A program made the position numbers and the translations under genes. A DNA stretch of 64,000 bases from Haliscomenobacter sp040401995. GTDB taxonomy: Bacteria; Bacteroidota; Bacteroidia; Chitinophagales; Saprospiraceae. Positions 24,401 through 31,536 of the stretch are shown here, piece after piece (the first letter of the stretch is position 1; every line of letters begins with the position of its first letter). The notes beneath the pieces were generated by a model that worked only from the letters and a program-made list of their open reading frames with translations, was not told where the DNA came from and did not search any database. The stretch is from the NCBI GenBank assembly GCA_040401995.1, contig JBBANM010000013.1, positions 1 to 64,000 on the forward strand. Reading direction: 5' to 3'.

Positions 24401-27109
24401 CATAGTTGCGGTAGTTTCCTCTACGTAGGTTACCCCTGGTATGACGGCGAAGACAACAATACCCAGGCTCGGGCAATGGCTTCGATGTTGGGTTTCAAAG
24501 CCGATAAAGAAACCTATCAAGTAGGCGAAACCGCCACCCTTACCATCCCTTCCGGAAAAGAAGGTCGGATTTTGGTGTCCTTGGAAAACGGCGCTAAAAT
24601 CGTCAAAACCTTTTGGGCAAAAACCAAGGAAGGCGAAAACAAAATAGACTTCAAGGTCACCAAAGACATGTCGCCCACTATTTATGCGAATGTGGCGCTG
24701 ATTCAGCCCCATGCGCAGGTGAACAACGACTTGCCCATCCGTTTGTACGGCGTAATCCCCATTGGCGTAAACGACCCTGAAACCCAATTGGAACCGGTGT
24801 TGGGTATGGCCAAAGAATTCCAACCCGAGCAAACAGTGAGCGTTGAAGTAAGCGAAAAATCGGGCAAAGCGATGGCTTATTCCTTGGCGCTGGTTGATGA
24901 AGGCTTGCTGGGACTTACCCGTTTCAAAGTACCCAATCCGCGCAATACGTTTTACGCTCGCGAGGCGTTGGGTGTACGCACTTGGGATATTTTTGATCAG
25001 GTACTCGGCGCTTTTTCTGGACAATTGGATCGCATCCTTACCATCGGTGGTGATGAAGCGGTAAATCCAGGCGCACTGAATAACACTGCCAATCGTTTTG
25101 AACCAGTAGTTAAATACTTGGGGCCATTCCAATTGGGCAGTGGCGGCAAAAACAAACACAGCATCAAACTTCCCAACTACATCGGCGCTGTGCGCGTAAT
25201 GGTGGTAGCCGCCAGCAATGGCGCTTACGGTGCTGCCGAAAAAAGCGTTCCCGTTCGCAGTCCTTTGATGGTACGGGTTACTTTACCGAGAGTTATTGCT
25301 CCTGGCGATGTATTTGAAATTCCAGTGAACGTCATCGTCAACGACGCCGGCATCAGCAACGTACAAGTGAAGGTGCAGGAAAGCAACGGACTAGCTGGCA
25401 TTGAAAACACGGCTCGGGCAATGAGTTTCCGCGGCGGCGGTGGCGATCAGATCAGCGGTTTCAAGGTACAGATGAAAGACAAAACTGGCGTTGCCAAGTT
25501 TTTGATCACCGCACAAGGCAACGGCAAAACCGCGAAAGAAGAAGTTGAGGTTCAAGTACGCAACCCGAACCCTTACCAAACCCAAGTATATGCCGAAGTG
25601 ATTGACCCCGGCAAAAACTGGCAATCGCAAATCAACGCCTTGGGTACGCCCGGTACACGCACGGCCACGCTCGAAGTTTCGAACATCCCGCCACTCAACT
25701 TAGGCGAACGCCTCAATTACTTGATAGGGTACCCATATGGCTGTATCGAGCAAACCTTATCCGCAGGGTTCCCGCAATTGTACCTCAATCAGTTGATGGA
25801 GCTGGATCAAAACAAACAAAAACAGATCAGCGAAAGCGTTAAAGCGACAATAGAGCGCTTGAAACTGTTCCAAACAGCGGAAGGCGGGTTTACCTACTGG
25901 CCTGGAACCGGCAACCCCGACCAATGGGCCACCAGTTTTGCCGGACACTTCTTGTTGGAAGCCAAAAGCAAAGGCTATACAATCCCGCAAAACCTGCTTG
26001 ATGATTGGACGAAGTTCCAGCGCAAAGCCTCCCGTTTGTGGGATGCCAAAATGCCAGCCTATGGTTTTGGCAGTCAAGAAAGCCACGATTTGAATCAAGC
26101 CTATCGCTTGTACACTTTGGCATTGGCTGGCTCGCCCGACAATGCCTCGATGAACCGTTTGCGCGAGAATGCCAATTTAAAACCTACCGCTCGCTGGCGT
26201 TTGGCAGCGGCATATGCTTTGATTGGCAAAACCGATGCCGCAAAAGGGCTGATCCAGGATCAAAGCACCGATGTGGCTGATTATGTGGAAATGTCGTACA
26301 CCTATGGTTCAGGCTTACGCGACCGCGCCATGATTTTGGAAACCTTGTTGTTGCTTAAGGATCAAAAAAGGGCAGGCAGTGTGGTACAATACATTTCAAG
26401 CCAATTATCGAGCACTGGCTGGTTTGCCACCCAGACCATTTCTTATGCTTTGATGGCGGTCTCTAAATTTGTAGGCGACAACAAAGTAAGCCAATCTTTC
26501 TCTTTCAGCTACCAAGTTGGCGGCGGAAAAACCGTAAGTGCGGGCTCAAGAAGTCCGATGATGCAAATTCAATTGCCAGCGGGAAGCGCGGGTAGTTTCA
26601 CCTTCAACAATACCAGCAAAGCCAAACTCTTCGCACGCGTGATCATGCGCGGGCAACCCGCACCAGGCGAGGAATCGGCACAAAGCAACGATCTAAAAAT
26701 TGCGGTAACCTTCAAAAACAGCGATGGTAGTACCCTTGATCCAGGCAACATCCTGCAAGGCAAAGACTTTATTGCCGAGGTGAAAGTCACCCATCCAGGT
26801 TCGCGACCGCTGTTTTACAAAGAATTGGCGCTGCAGCAGATATTCCCGGCGGGTTGGGAGATCCTCAACAGTCGTTTGGGTGATCTGCAAGGCACCACGC
26901 AAAGCGGATTCGATTACCAAGACATTCGCGATGATCGGGTGAATACTTTCTTTGATTTGCGCGAAGGGGAAACGAAGGTGTTCCGGGTGCAGCTCAATGC
27001 GGCCTATGCAGGTAGGTTCTTCTTACCGGCTACCTTATGCGAGGCGATGTATGATAATTCAGTCAGCGCCAACACTCGTGGACAATGGGTGCAGGTGACG
27101 GCTAGGTAA
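21494..27109 (+). CDS. Bacterial alpha-2-macroglobulin-like lipoprotein
   Basis: A ~1870-residue surface lipoprotein. A lipobox (FLSAC, Cys 29 from this ATG) follows the signal peptide. The chain continues with several macroglobulin domains, an ALVDEGLLGLTRF segment, and the thioester motif YGCIEQ at about residue 1417, then the helical toroid (TED) with GGFTYWPG and the final receptor-binding-like domain. In bacteria such proteins trap attacking proteases, with the Cys-Gln thioester linking covalently, and often lie beside penicillin-binding protein 1C; that gene is not seen here. ATGs at 21494 and 21503 are both possible; the longer upstream frame from 21458 has no signal-peptide advantage. 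A terminator follows. Confidence 0.93.
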   Translation: MQFMNVLTLNRRAISAFSFLFLLLFLSACGHKNKEVSTLTKVNPFVYAYTSGVISKAAPIRVRFATNAAPSGSIGKSADDVISFSPSIPGVAKWEDARTLKFQPNQDLESGTTYKANLRVNSIIKDAKGEDANFAFQFHTRDQYFQVDLDGMRPVSNSDLSKQVVKGTVYTADVAPSEAVEKTVSASQNNQSLTVTWEHSNDRLVHFFTVKSVSRARGSDSKVELSYNGKPLEAKNDNKKSESYAIPALEKFVVMDAKAVQNGEPYIQVLFSDPINKNQDLNGLFQLSDFAGTLKYIIEDNTVRIYPDQTLKGQYRLSVNQSVANINNKKLNGPAEWDVTFEDTKPQVRLVGDGVILPNSDGLLFPFEAVGLQSVDIEIFKIFNSNILQFLQDNPLDGNYELVKVGRVVLQKKFDLQTLSPTAKSGAWSRYAVDLSQLIKQDEQAIYQVRIGFRSEYAAMGCMKAANSDNGLSADPFTNPDADSEDEVASIMDYYYGPDGYSEDYDYDKREDPCSKEYYNSDRFVQRNVISSNLGLIAKKGGSSDVMVVVTDLRTTESISGAAVEIFDYQQQSIGKGSSDGDGIAMIKTNGKPYVAIVKQGNQRGYIRLADGDAQSVSRFDVSGAVTQKGLKGLLYAERGVWRPGDSIYLNFLLDDRDKRLPDNYPISIEVYDARGQLRERRTSSREVGGIYPLPISTKADDPTGNWRVKVKAGGASFERLLKIETVKPNRLKIDLDFGGETLTSDNDPLNAVLQSDWLTGSPASGLRAVVEVQLRSSTTQFSKYPTFEFDDPTRKLESTEARVLFDGNLDDSGKATVRGNLLNNQEAPGMLSASFRTRVFERGGDFSTDNQTIAYSPFKAYAGIEIPINKYGEPRVEVGKTGAIRLVSVDAQGRPQAGRKLSASLYSVDWRWWWDQGDDNVAQYNTNTGLTALQNENLTTNSRGETTWKVTPNKWGRYLIRVTDENSGHSCGSFLYVGYPWYDGEDNNTQARAMASMLGFKADKETYQVGETATLTIPSGKEGRILVSLENGAKIVKTFWAKTKEGENKIDFKVTKDMSPTIYANVALIQPHAQVNNDLPIRLYGVIPIGVNDPETQLEPVLGMAKEFQPEQTVSVEVSEKSGKAMAYSLALVDEGLLGLTRFKVPNPRNTFYAREALGVRTWDIFDQVLGAFSGQLDRILTIGGDEAVNPGALNNTANRFEPVVKYLGPFQLGSGGKNKHSIKLPNYIGAVRVMVVAASNGAYGAAEKSVPVRSPLMVRVTLPRVIAPGDVFEIPVNVIVNDAGISNVQVKVQESNGLAGIENTARAMSFRGGGGDQISGFKVQMKDKTGVAKFLITAQGNGKTAKEEVEVQVRNPNPYQTQVYAEVIDPGKNWQSQINALGTPGTRTATLEVSNIPPLNLGERLNYLIGYPYGCIEQTLSAGFPQLYLNQLMELDQNKQKQISESVKATIERLKLFQTAEGGFTYWPGTGNPDQWATSFAGHFLLEAKSKGYTIPQNLLDDWTKFQRKASRLWDAKMPAYGFGSQESHDLNQAYRLYTLALAGSPDNASMNRLRENANLKPTARWRLAAAYALIGKTDAAKGLIQDQSTDVADYVEMSYTYGSGLRDRAMILETLLLLKDQKRAGSVVQYISSQLSSTGWFATQTISYALMAVSKFVGDNKVSQSFSFSYQVGGGKTVSAGSRSPMMQIQLPAGSAGSFTFNNTSKAKLFARVIMRGQPAPGEESAQSNDLKIAVTFKNSDGSTLDPGNILQGKDFIAEVKVTHPGSRPLFYKELALQQIFPAGWEILNSRLGDLQGTTQSGFDYQDIRDDRVNTFFDLREGETKVFRVQLNAAYAGRFFLPATLCEAMYDNSVSANTRGQWVQVTAR

Positions 27110-27130
27110 AAAGGCATAAAGTTATTGTTG

Positions 27131-27168
27131 AAAAAAGGCAAGAAGCATATAAGTTTCTTGCCTTTTTT
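27131..27168 (+). terminator. Rho-independent terminator of the alpha-2-macroglobulin gene
   Basis: GGCAAGAA (27137-27144) pairs with TTCTTGCC (27155-27162), followed by seven T. It is 22 bp after the stop codon. Confidence 0.88.
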
Positions 27169-27225
27169 TGGGCTAAAAAATTCGTATATGTTTAGCCCCC
27201 TATCTTCGAAAGAGTGGTTTTTAAA

Positions 27226-27345
27226 ATGTAGCCACAAATTAGGACACAAACTGGCGTTTGAGCCTCCTTCACGAACAGCGTTCGTGCTTTAATTTGTGAA
27301 AACTTGTGACTAAAAATTTGATTGTCTCATCGCCGAAGGCGAGGT
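27226..27345. repeat. Dispersed repeat R, copy 1
   Basis: Shares AATTTGTGAAAA, TTGTG and CGCCGAAGGCG with copies at 40440-40592 and 62588-62700. The GCCGAAGGC end is palindromic and the CGAACAGCGTTCG segment forms a small hairpin. It fills part of the 27110-27621 gap together with an H repeat. Confidence 0.7.
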
Positions 27346-27434
27346 AGACTTAACGCGGTCAAGTTTTAAGCATAGGAAAATATTAAAATTTGGAGTTTTA
27401 TCTTGATTAACGCTTAAAATAAACTACGCGCAAA

Positions 27435-27533
27435 GATGATCGACCACAGATTCACAGATTCCACAGATTCTTGTGATGCATCACAAGCACGATTCCACAG
27501 ATTGTGGATTAGCCCCATCTGTGGTCGATGATC
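27435..27533. repeat. Dispersed repeat H, copy 1 (CACAGATT family)
   Basis: Ends GATGATCGACCACAGAT and its near complement at 27517-27533 enclose direct CACAGATTCC units and a perfect hairpin CTTGTGATGCATCACAAG. Related copies are at 47195-47297 and 62734-62855. The remaining bases to 27621 hold no clear feature except the next gene's promoter. Confidence 0.75.
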
Positions 27534-27621
27534 ATTCAATGCAGTTCATTTTTACCGAAGCGTGTGCATTAACGCCGCCAGTTGCTTTGCTTTTTTTGAT
27601 TGTTAATAAAAAAATATTGTC

Positions 27622-28068
27622 ATGAATGGATCAATTGGTGTTTATTTAAGAGGCGATAAGCTTTTATTTCATCCTAACCTGACTACTCCTTTTGGGGCTA
27701 TGTTTTCTGAGCCTGTTTTTGCACTTGATAAAGAAGACGATCCTTCTATTATTGGGCAAACTGCTTTAACAACCTTTACTTACACTGGAAGCAAAGAGCC
27801 TCCGATAGGAAAATATGATAGGAATGTACTCAAACCGCTATTTAAAGCCGCAAAAGTAAGATCTTATACTGAATTCACTAGGGGCGCAAAATATTGTAGT
27901 ATTGGTGTACTAAAGGATGAAATTCATTTCGGAATCACAAAAAATGCTGGTCCAGGTAAAAGCTTTTTTTTTGAACCAGAAAAGAACTACCATTATCCAT
28001 TCTCTGAAATGTCTGATCCCCAAAAACTTGGCGAGGAGATTATCAAGGCGCTAGCGCTCTGTGAATAA
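27622..28068 (+). CDS. Immunity-like protein, tandem paralogue 1
   Basis: A 148-residue protein of unknown function. It begins NGSIGVYLRGDKLLFHP, has a central AAKVRSYTEFTRGAKYCSIG segment and ends MSDPQKLGEEIIKALALCE. The ending and overall pattern remind me of CdiI_3-type contact-dependent-inhibition immunity proteins, but this is from motif memory and uncertain. No toxin gene is next to it. The second half is identical at the DNA level to paralogue 2 (positions 27823-28070 and 28300-28547). A CDS of AT-rich composition compared with the neighbours. Confidence 0.65.
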   Translation: MNGSIGVYLRGDKLLFHPNLTTPFGAMFSEPVFALDKEDDPSIIGQTALTTFTYTGSKEPPIGKYDRNVLKPLFKAAKVRSYTEFTRGAKYCSIGVLKDEIHFGITKNAGPGKSFFFEPEKNYHYPFSEMSDPQKLGEEIIKALALCE

Positions 28069-28547
28069 ATTTCTATAATGATAACGCAAATTGTTATAAA
28101 TGGATCAATTGGTGTTTTTTTAAGAGGCGATAAGCTTTTTCTTCATCCTCAACTGTATGCTGGTTCAGGTGGATTAAGATTTTCGGAGCCTGTATTTGCG
28201 CTTGATATAGAAAACGATCCTTCTATTATTGGGCAGACTGCTTTAAAAACCTTTACCTACTATAGAGAAATAGAGCCTCCGACAGGAAAATATGATATGA
28301 ATGTACTCAAACCGCTATTTAAAGCCGCAAAAGTAAGATCTTATACTGAATTCACTAGGGGCGCAAAATATTGTAGTATTGGTGTACTAAAGGATGAAAT
28401 TCATTTCGGAATCACAAAAAATGCTGGTCCAGGTAAAAGCTTTTTTTTTGAACCAGAAAAGAACTACCATTATCCATTCTCTGAAATGTCTGATCCCCAA
28501 AAACTTGGCGAGGAGATTATCAAGGCGCTAGCGCTCTGTGAATAAAT
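27823..28547. repeat. Direct repeat of 248 bp identical halves
   Basis: 27823-28070 and 28300-28547 are identical base for base as far as I can read, including a nine-T run. The sequence before them has diverged, which points to gene conversion or a recent unequal crossover. Confidence 0.9.
28078..28545 (+). CDS. Immunity-like protein, tandem paralogue 2
   Basis: A 155-residue paralogue of the preceding gene, starting 9 bp after its stop. The first copy begins ATGAATGGATCAATTGG, whereas the matching position here reads ATAAATGGATCAATTGG, so the start moved to an in-frame ATG at 28078, adding seven residues (MITQIVI). The first half differs by several residues and indels (TTPFGAM against YAGSGGLR), while the last 75 residues are identical. 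It is probably cotranscribed with copy 1. Function is as uncertain as for copy 1. Confidence 0.65.
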   Translation: MITQIVINGSIGVFLRGDKLFLHPQLYAGSGGLRFSEPVFALDIENDPSIIGQTALKTFTYYREIEPPTGKYDMNVLKPLFKAAKVRSYTEFTRGAKYCSIGVLKDEIHFGITKNAGPGKSFFFEPEKNYHYPFSEMSDPQKLGEEIIKALALCE

Positions 28548-28618
28548 CCCCTTGCTGGTACAAGCTTCTTTGTTGAATTCCAAGGATAAAGCGACATAGA
28601 AGACTTGTACCAACTTAG

Positions 28619-28646
28619 GTAGAGACACATTGCAATGTGTCTCTAC
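28619..28646. repeat. Solitary palindrome of the tandem-array type
   Basis: A perfect 28 bp palindrome (half GTAGAGACACATTG) identical to that inside the array at 3253-4145. It lies between the paralogue 2 stop and the NRAMP gene stop, about 25 kb from the array. Confidence 0.9.
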
Positions 28647-28765
28647 GATATCGTGCTAAAAACCAACATTTTACCTTTTTTTTAAATATTACATTGTGGA
28701 TTTCGCAGAAAATTGCAGCATTGTAGTCCTGATTTATTAGGCATTAATAATCTATTACGAACAAA

Positions 28766-30067
28766 TTAATTCCCCATAGCCAACAAATACAACAATACCC
28801 CAGCAGCAGCAACCATCAAAATAAAGGTAAGTCCGCCCAAAAAATTGGACCAAAATTTATTGACATAATCACCCATAATTTTTTTGTTATTGCTGATGTG
28901 CAACACCAAACCAATCAATACCGGAGCGGTAATACCATACAAAACCGCCGTATAGATCAAGGCTTTCACCGGACTCAATCCAATAAAGTTAATCCCCAAA
29001 CCCACCAATAAGGAAATAATCAAGGTGACATAAAAACCTTTGGCCTGGTGGAATTTTTTATCCAGCCCTTCCTCCCAGTCAAAGGTTTCCGCGAGCATGT
29101 AGCTCAATGAACCCGCCAAAACAGGGATGGCCAAAAAACCAGTGCCAAGTACGCCAAGCGCAAAAAGGGCATAGGCAAAATTCCCTGCCAATGGCCTTAA
29201 AGCTTGGGCAGCCTCTTCCACTGTATCGACACTATGTATACCGGCATTGAACAACACCGAGCCAGCGGTCAGGATAATAAAAAAGAAGACCACATTGGTC
29301 AGCATCAGCCCTCCTTTGATATCCGAATTCATATCACGGATGATGCGTTTATCCACCACCAAGTGCTTATCGTGCACCTCTTCCACTTCCATCGATGCTT
29401 GCCAGAAAAACAGATAAGGCGAAATGGTGGTTCCTAAAATAGCCACCAACGCCATAAAATAAGCGGCACTGTTTTCAAAACGCGGTGTAAAGGTTCCAAT
29501 AAAAACATCTTTCCAATCGGTATGCGTCAAAAAAGGAATAATCAAATAACTGAACAAGGTAATACACAGCCATTTGAGAACAATGGCAATTTTATGGTAA
29601 TTCCAAATAACCAAAGTGTACATCAATATTACGGTAAATAATATCGAAAAAACGTACCCCGGCACCTGCGGAAGCAGCAAATTGGCAACAGCGCCCATAC
29701 CGGCAATATCGGCGCCAATATTGAGCGTAATCGAAGGAAAACTGACCAAAAGGATCAGGTACAAAATGCTTTTGGGATAATTTTTTTTGATGACGCCAGT
29801 AAGTCCCGTGCGGGTAACTAGGGCGATGCGGGCGCACATTTCTTGAATAGACACCATCAGTGGGTAGGTGACAATGGCCGTCCATAAAAGTTTGGTGCCA
29901 AAAGCCGCGCCTGCCTGGGTGTAGGTGGTTATGCCCGAGGGGTCGTCGTCGCTGGCGCCAGTGACCAGTCCCGGCCCGAGGTTTTTAAGATAGGCAAAAA
30001 AACTGTTGCTTTTTTTCTCCGGTTGTGGTGTGCTGTTCTCCATGTTGTTTTTGGCTTGAATGCTCAT
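28766..30067 (-). CDS. NRAMP-related divalent metal transporter
   Basis: A 433-residue membrane protein with about eleven segments. The first metal-site helix reads ASDDDPSGITTYTQAGA and the sixth region TTISPYLFFWQASMEVEE. The common NRAMP form has DPGN and MPH at these sites. Here SG replaces GN and the Met of MPH is absent, which fits the NRAMP-related subgroup thought to handle Mg or Mn with less selectivity. It is transcribed alone; a second in-frame ATG at 30043 would give a shorter N-terminus. Confidence 0.88.
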   Translation of the reverse strand: MSIQAKNNMENSTPQPEKKSNSFFAYLKNLGPGLVTGASDDDPSGITTYTQAGAAFGTKLLWTAIVTYPLMVSIQEMCARIALVTRTGLTGVIKKNYPKSILYLILLVSFPSITLNIGADIAGMGAVANLLLPQVPGYVFSILFTVILMYTLVIWNYHKIAIVLKWLCITLFSYLIIPFLTHTDWKDVFIGTFTPRFENSAAYFMALVAILGTTISPYLFFWQASMEVEEVHDKHLVVDKRIIRDMNSDIKGGLMLTNVVFFFIILTAGSVLFNAGIHSVDTVEEAAQALRPLAGNFAYALFALGVLGTGFLAIPVLAGSLSYMLAETFDWEEGLDKKFHQAKGFYVTLIISLLVGLGINFIGLSPVKALIYTAVLYGITAPVLIGLVLHISNNKKIMGDYVNKFWSNFLGGLTFILMVAAAGVLLYLLAMGN

Positions 30068-30394
30068 TTGGGTTTAGAAATCCATTTTGGCGAAGATAAG
30101 GTAGGTAAAAAATGGGAGAATAAAAGGACATGCAACTTTCAGGGACTAATGGGCAAAAATTTGGGGTAGTCATGAAATTAAAAAAGTGCCTGGCTATGGA
30201 GCATCCAGCATTGTAGTTTTACATCAGAAATCAACAAGAAAGGAAACAATCTAAGTCGATTTCAAAAAGGCCTTAGTTAAAAATTGTCGTTTTGGAGGAG
30301 GTGCGCAATTCACTGCAAAACGTTGGCGGGCAACCCGAAACCGCCTGATCAAGAAGTAGGAACTCAGTTATTTGTAATATCAAACCAATTTATC
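30068..30394. other. Divergent intergenic region
   Basis: No gene is seen. The region separates the NRAMP gene from the peptide-GLPGLI-barrel unit and should hold promoters for both. A small hairpin GCGGGCAACCCG lies near 30328-30339. No confident -7 box was found. Confidence 0.4.
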
Positions 30395-30628
30395 ATGAAG
30401 CTTAAAAACGTTTTTTTCGCACTTGCTTTGATGGGAACATGTATTGGTGCATTTAGCGTCAATGCAAAAAACTCACCCCAGTCAAAAGAAATTATTAAAG
30501 TCACCAAATCCATTGAATCGACTGATGAAGCATTGTATTGCAAAAAATCAACAGTTGTTAATGGCGTTACTTACTTCGTAGAATGCTGGCTTTGTAAATG
30601 TGAAGACCTTAAGTTTCCGCAAGCTTAA
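30395..30628 (+). CDS. Small secreted Cys-rich peptide
   Basis: A 77-residue protein with a signal peptide (MKLKNVFFALALMGTCIGAF, cut near SVNA) and a ~53-residue mature part. The mature part has four cysteines at 49, 64, 67 and 69, ending in an ECWLCKCEDLKF segment. I do not recognise a family. The start at 30395 was chosen because the upstream frame has no signal peptide. It is the first gene of a run with a GLPGLI gene and a TonB-receptor-like gene, and a hairpin lies between it and the GLPGLI gene. It could be an exported peptide ligand, toxin or metal binder. Confidence 0.7.
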   Translation: MKLKNVFFALALMGTCIGAFSVNAKNSPQSKEIIKVTKSIESTDEALYCKKSTVVNGVTYFVECWLCKCEDLKFPQA

Positions 30629-30664
30629 TCTTTAAGCATTTTCAAAATCAATTGTATTAAAACA

Positions 30665-30701
30665 AAAGATGGCTGTCTATACATTCTAGGCAGTCATCTT
30701 T
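30665..30701 (+). terminator. Imperfect hairpin, likely attenuator
   Basis: AAAGATGGCTGTC (30665-30677) pairs with GGCAGTCATCTTT (30689-30701) using two G-T pairs, around an 11-base loop. No long T-run follows (CAAAAAA), so partial termination or mRNA protection is more likely than full termination. Confidence 0.6.
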
Positions 30702-30716
30702 CAAAAAATCAGAACA

Positions 30717-31385
30717 ATGAAAAACTTATTGATTTTACTATTTATTTTCATTTCATTCAAATCTGCATTTTCACAAGATCAAGGGATGATTAGGTATAAA
30801 GTCCTAAGTGGTTTGGGCTGGAATTCATATTCTAAACTCATTTTCAGCCAAGATCAATCCCTTTATGTTCTTGAAGACCCTGAGGATAAAATAGTGGTCA
30901 ATGAAAAAAACATGCGGGCTAGCATCACTCATGAATACATAAAATATCATGTCTCTGTTAGCACCAAAACAGGAATAAAGCAAAAACTAAAAGGCGCAAA
31001 TCAATTGGTAAGAACTGAATTTCCGATCACTTTACCAGCCTGGAAAATACAAACAGAAACAAGAAACATAAAAGGGTATCTCTGTACTAAAGCAACAACC
31101 ATTTTACCTGAATCTGGCAAAACCGAAGTGTGGTTTTCATCTTCAATCCCAGCTAGAGTTGGACCTCCCACCTTCTGGGGGTTACCAGGATTAATTCTTG
31201 AAATTAAATGCGAAAATGGTTTAGAATTTATAATGGACAAGCTTGAACTTAGACCGGTTAAGCCTGAAGAAATTCAATTGACAGAAGGAAAGCTTGTAGC
31301 TAGTAAAGAGTATTCAAATTCAAAATCGAAAGTTCAATCTTGGGCTGAAAAAACCAATAAAGCCATGGAAGAAGGTGATAAATAA
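30717..31385 (+). CDS. GLPGLI-family exported protein
   Basis: A 222-residue exported protein with a signal peptide ending FKSAFSQ. The family-defining motif is present as WGLPGLILEI at about 159-168, preceded by the usual PxxxGPxxF-like stretch (ARVGPPTF). The family is restricted to Bacteroidota and has no proven function; members are often next to TonB-receptor-like genes. It lies 88 bp after the Cys-rich peptide gene and about 150 bp before the barrel gene on the same strand. Confidence 0.9.
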   Translation: MKNLLILLFIFISFKSAFSQDQGMIRYKVLSGLGWNSYSKLIFSQDQSLYVLEDPEDKIVVNEKNMRASITHEYIKYHVSVSTKTGIKQKLKGANQLVRTEFPITLPAWKIQTETRNIKGYLCTKATTILPESGKTEVWFSSSIPARVGPPTFWGLPGLILEIKCENGLEFIMDKLELRPVKPEEIQLTEGKLVASKEYSNSKSKVQSWAEKTNKAMEEGDK

Positions 31386-31536
31386 CGTTTTCCTAGACTA
31401 AAACTAAACTCCAGTACTTATTTCCCAACCTAATCGTGTACAACTAGGTTTTCTCACTTGTGGTTTCTATGAACTGATGCTTGAAACAGCTTGCGATCAG
31501 AACTTAGTTGTACGCGATTTTTCAAGCCTCCGAGTT

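Noticed and set aside
24293..25159. A 288-residue minus-strand frame
   Set aside because: It is antisense to the alpha-2-macroglobulin gene and has no domain character.
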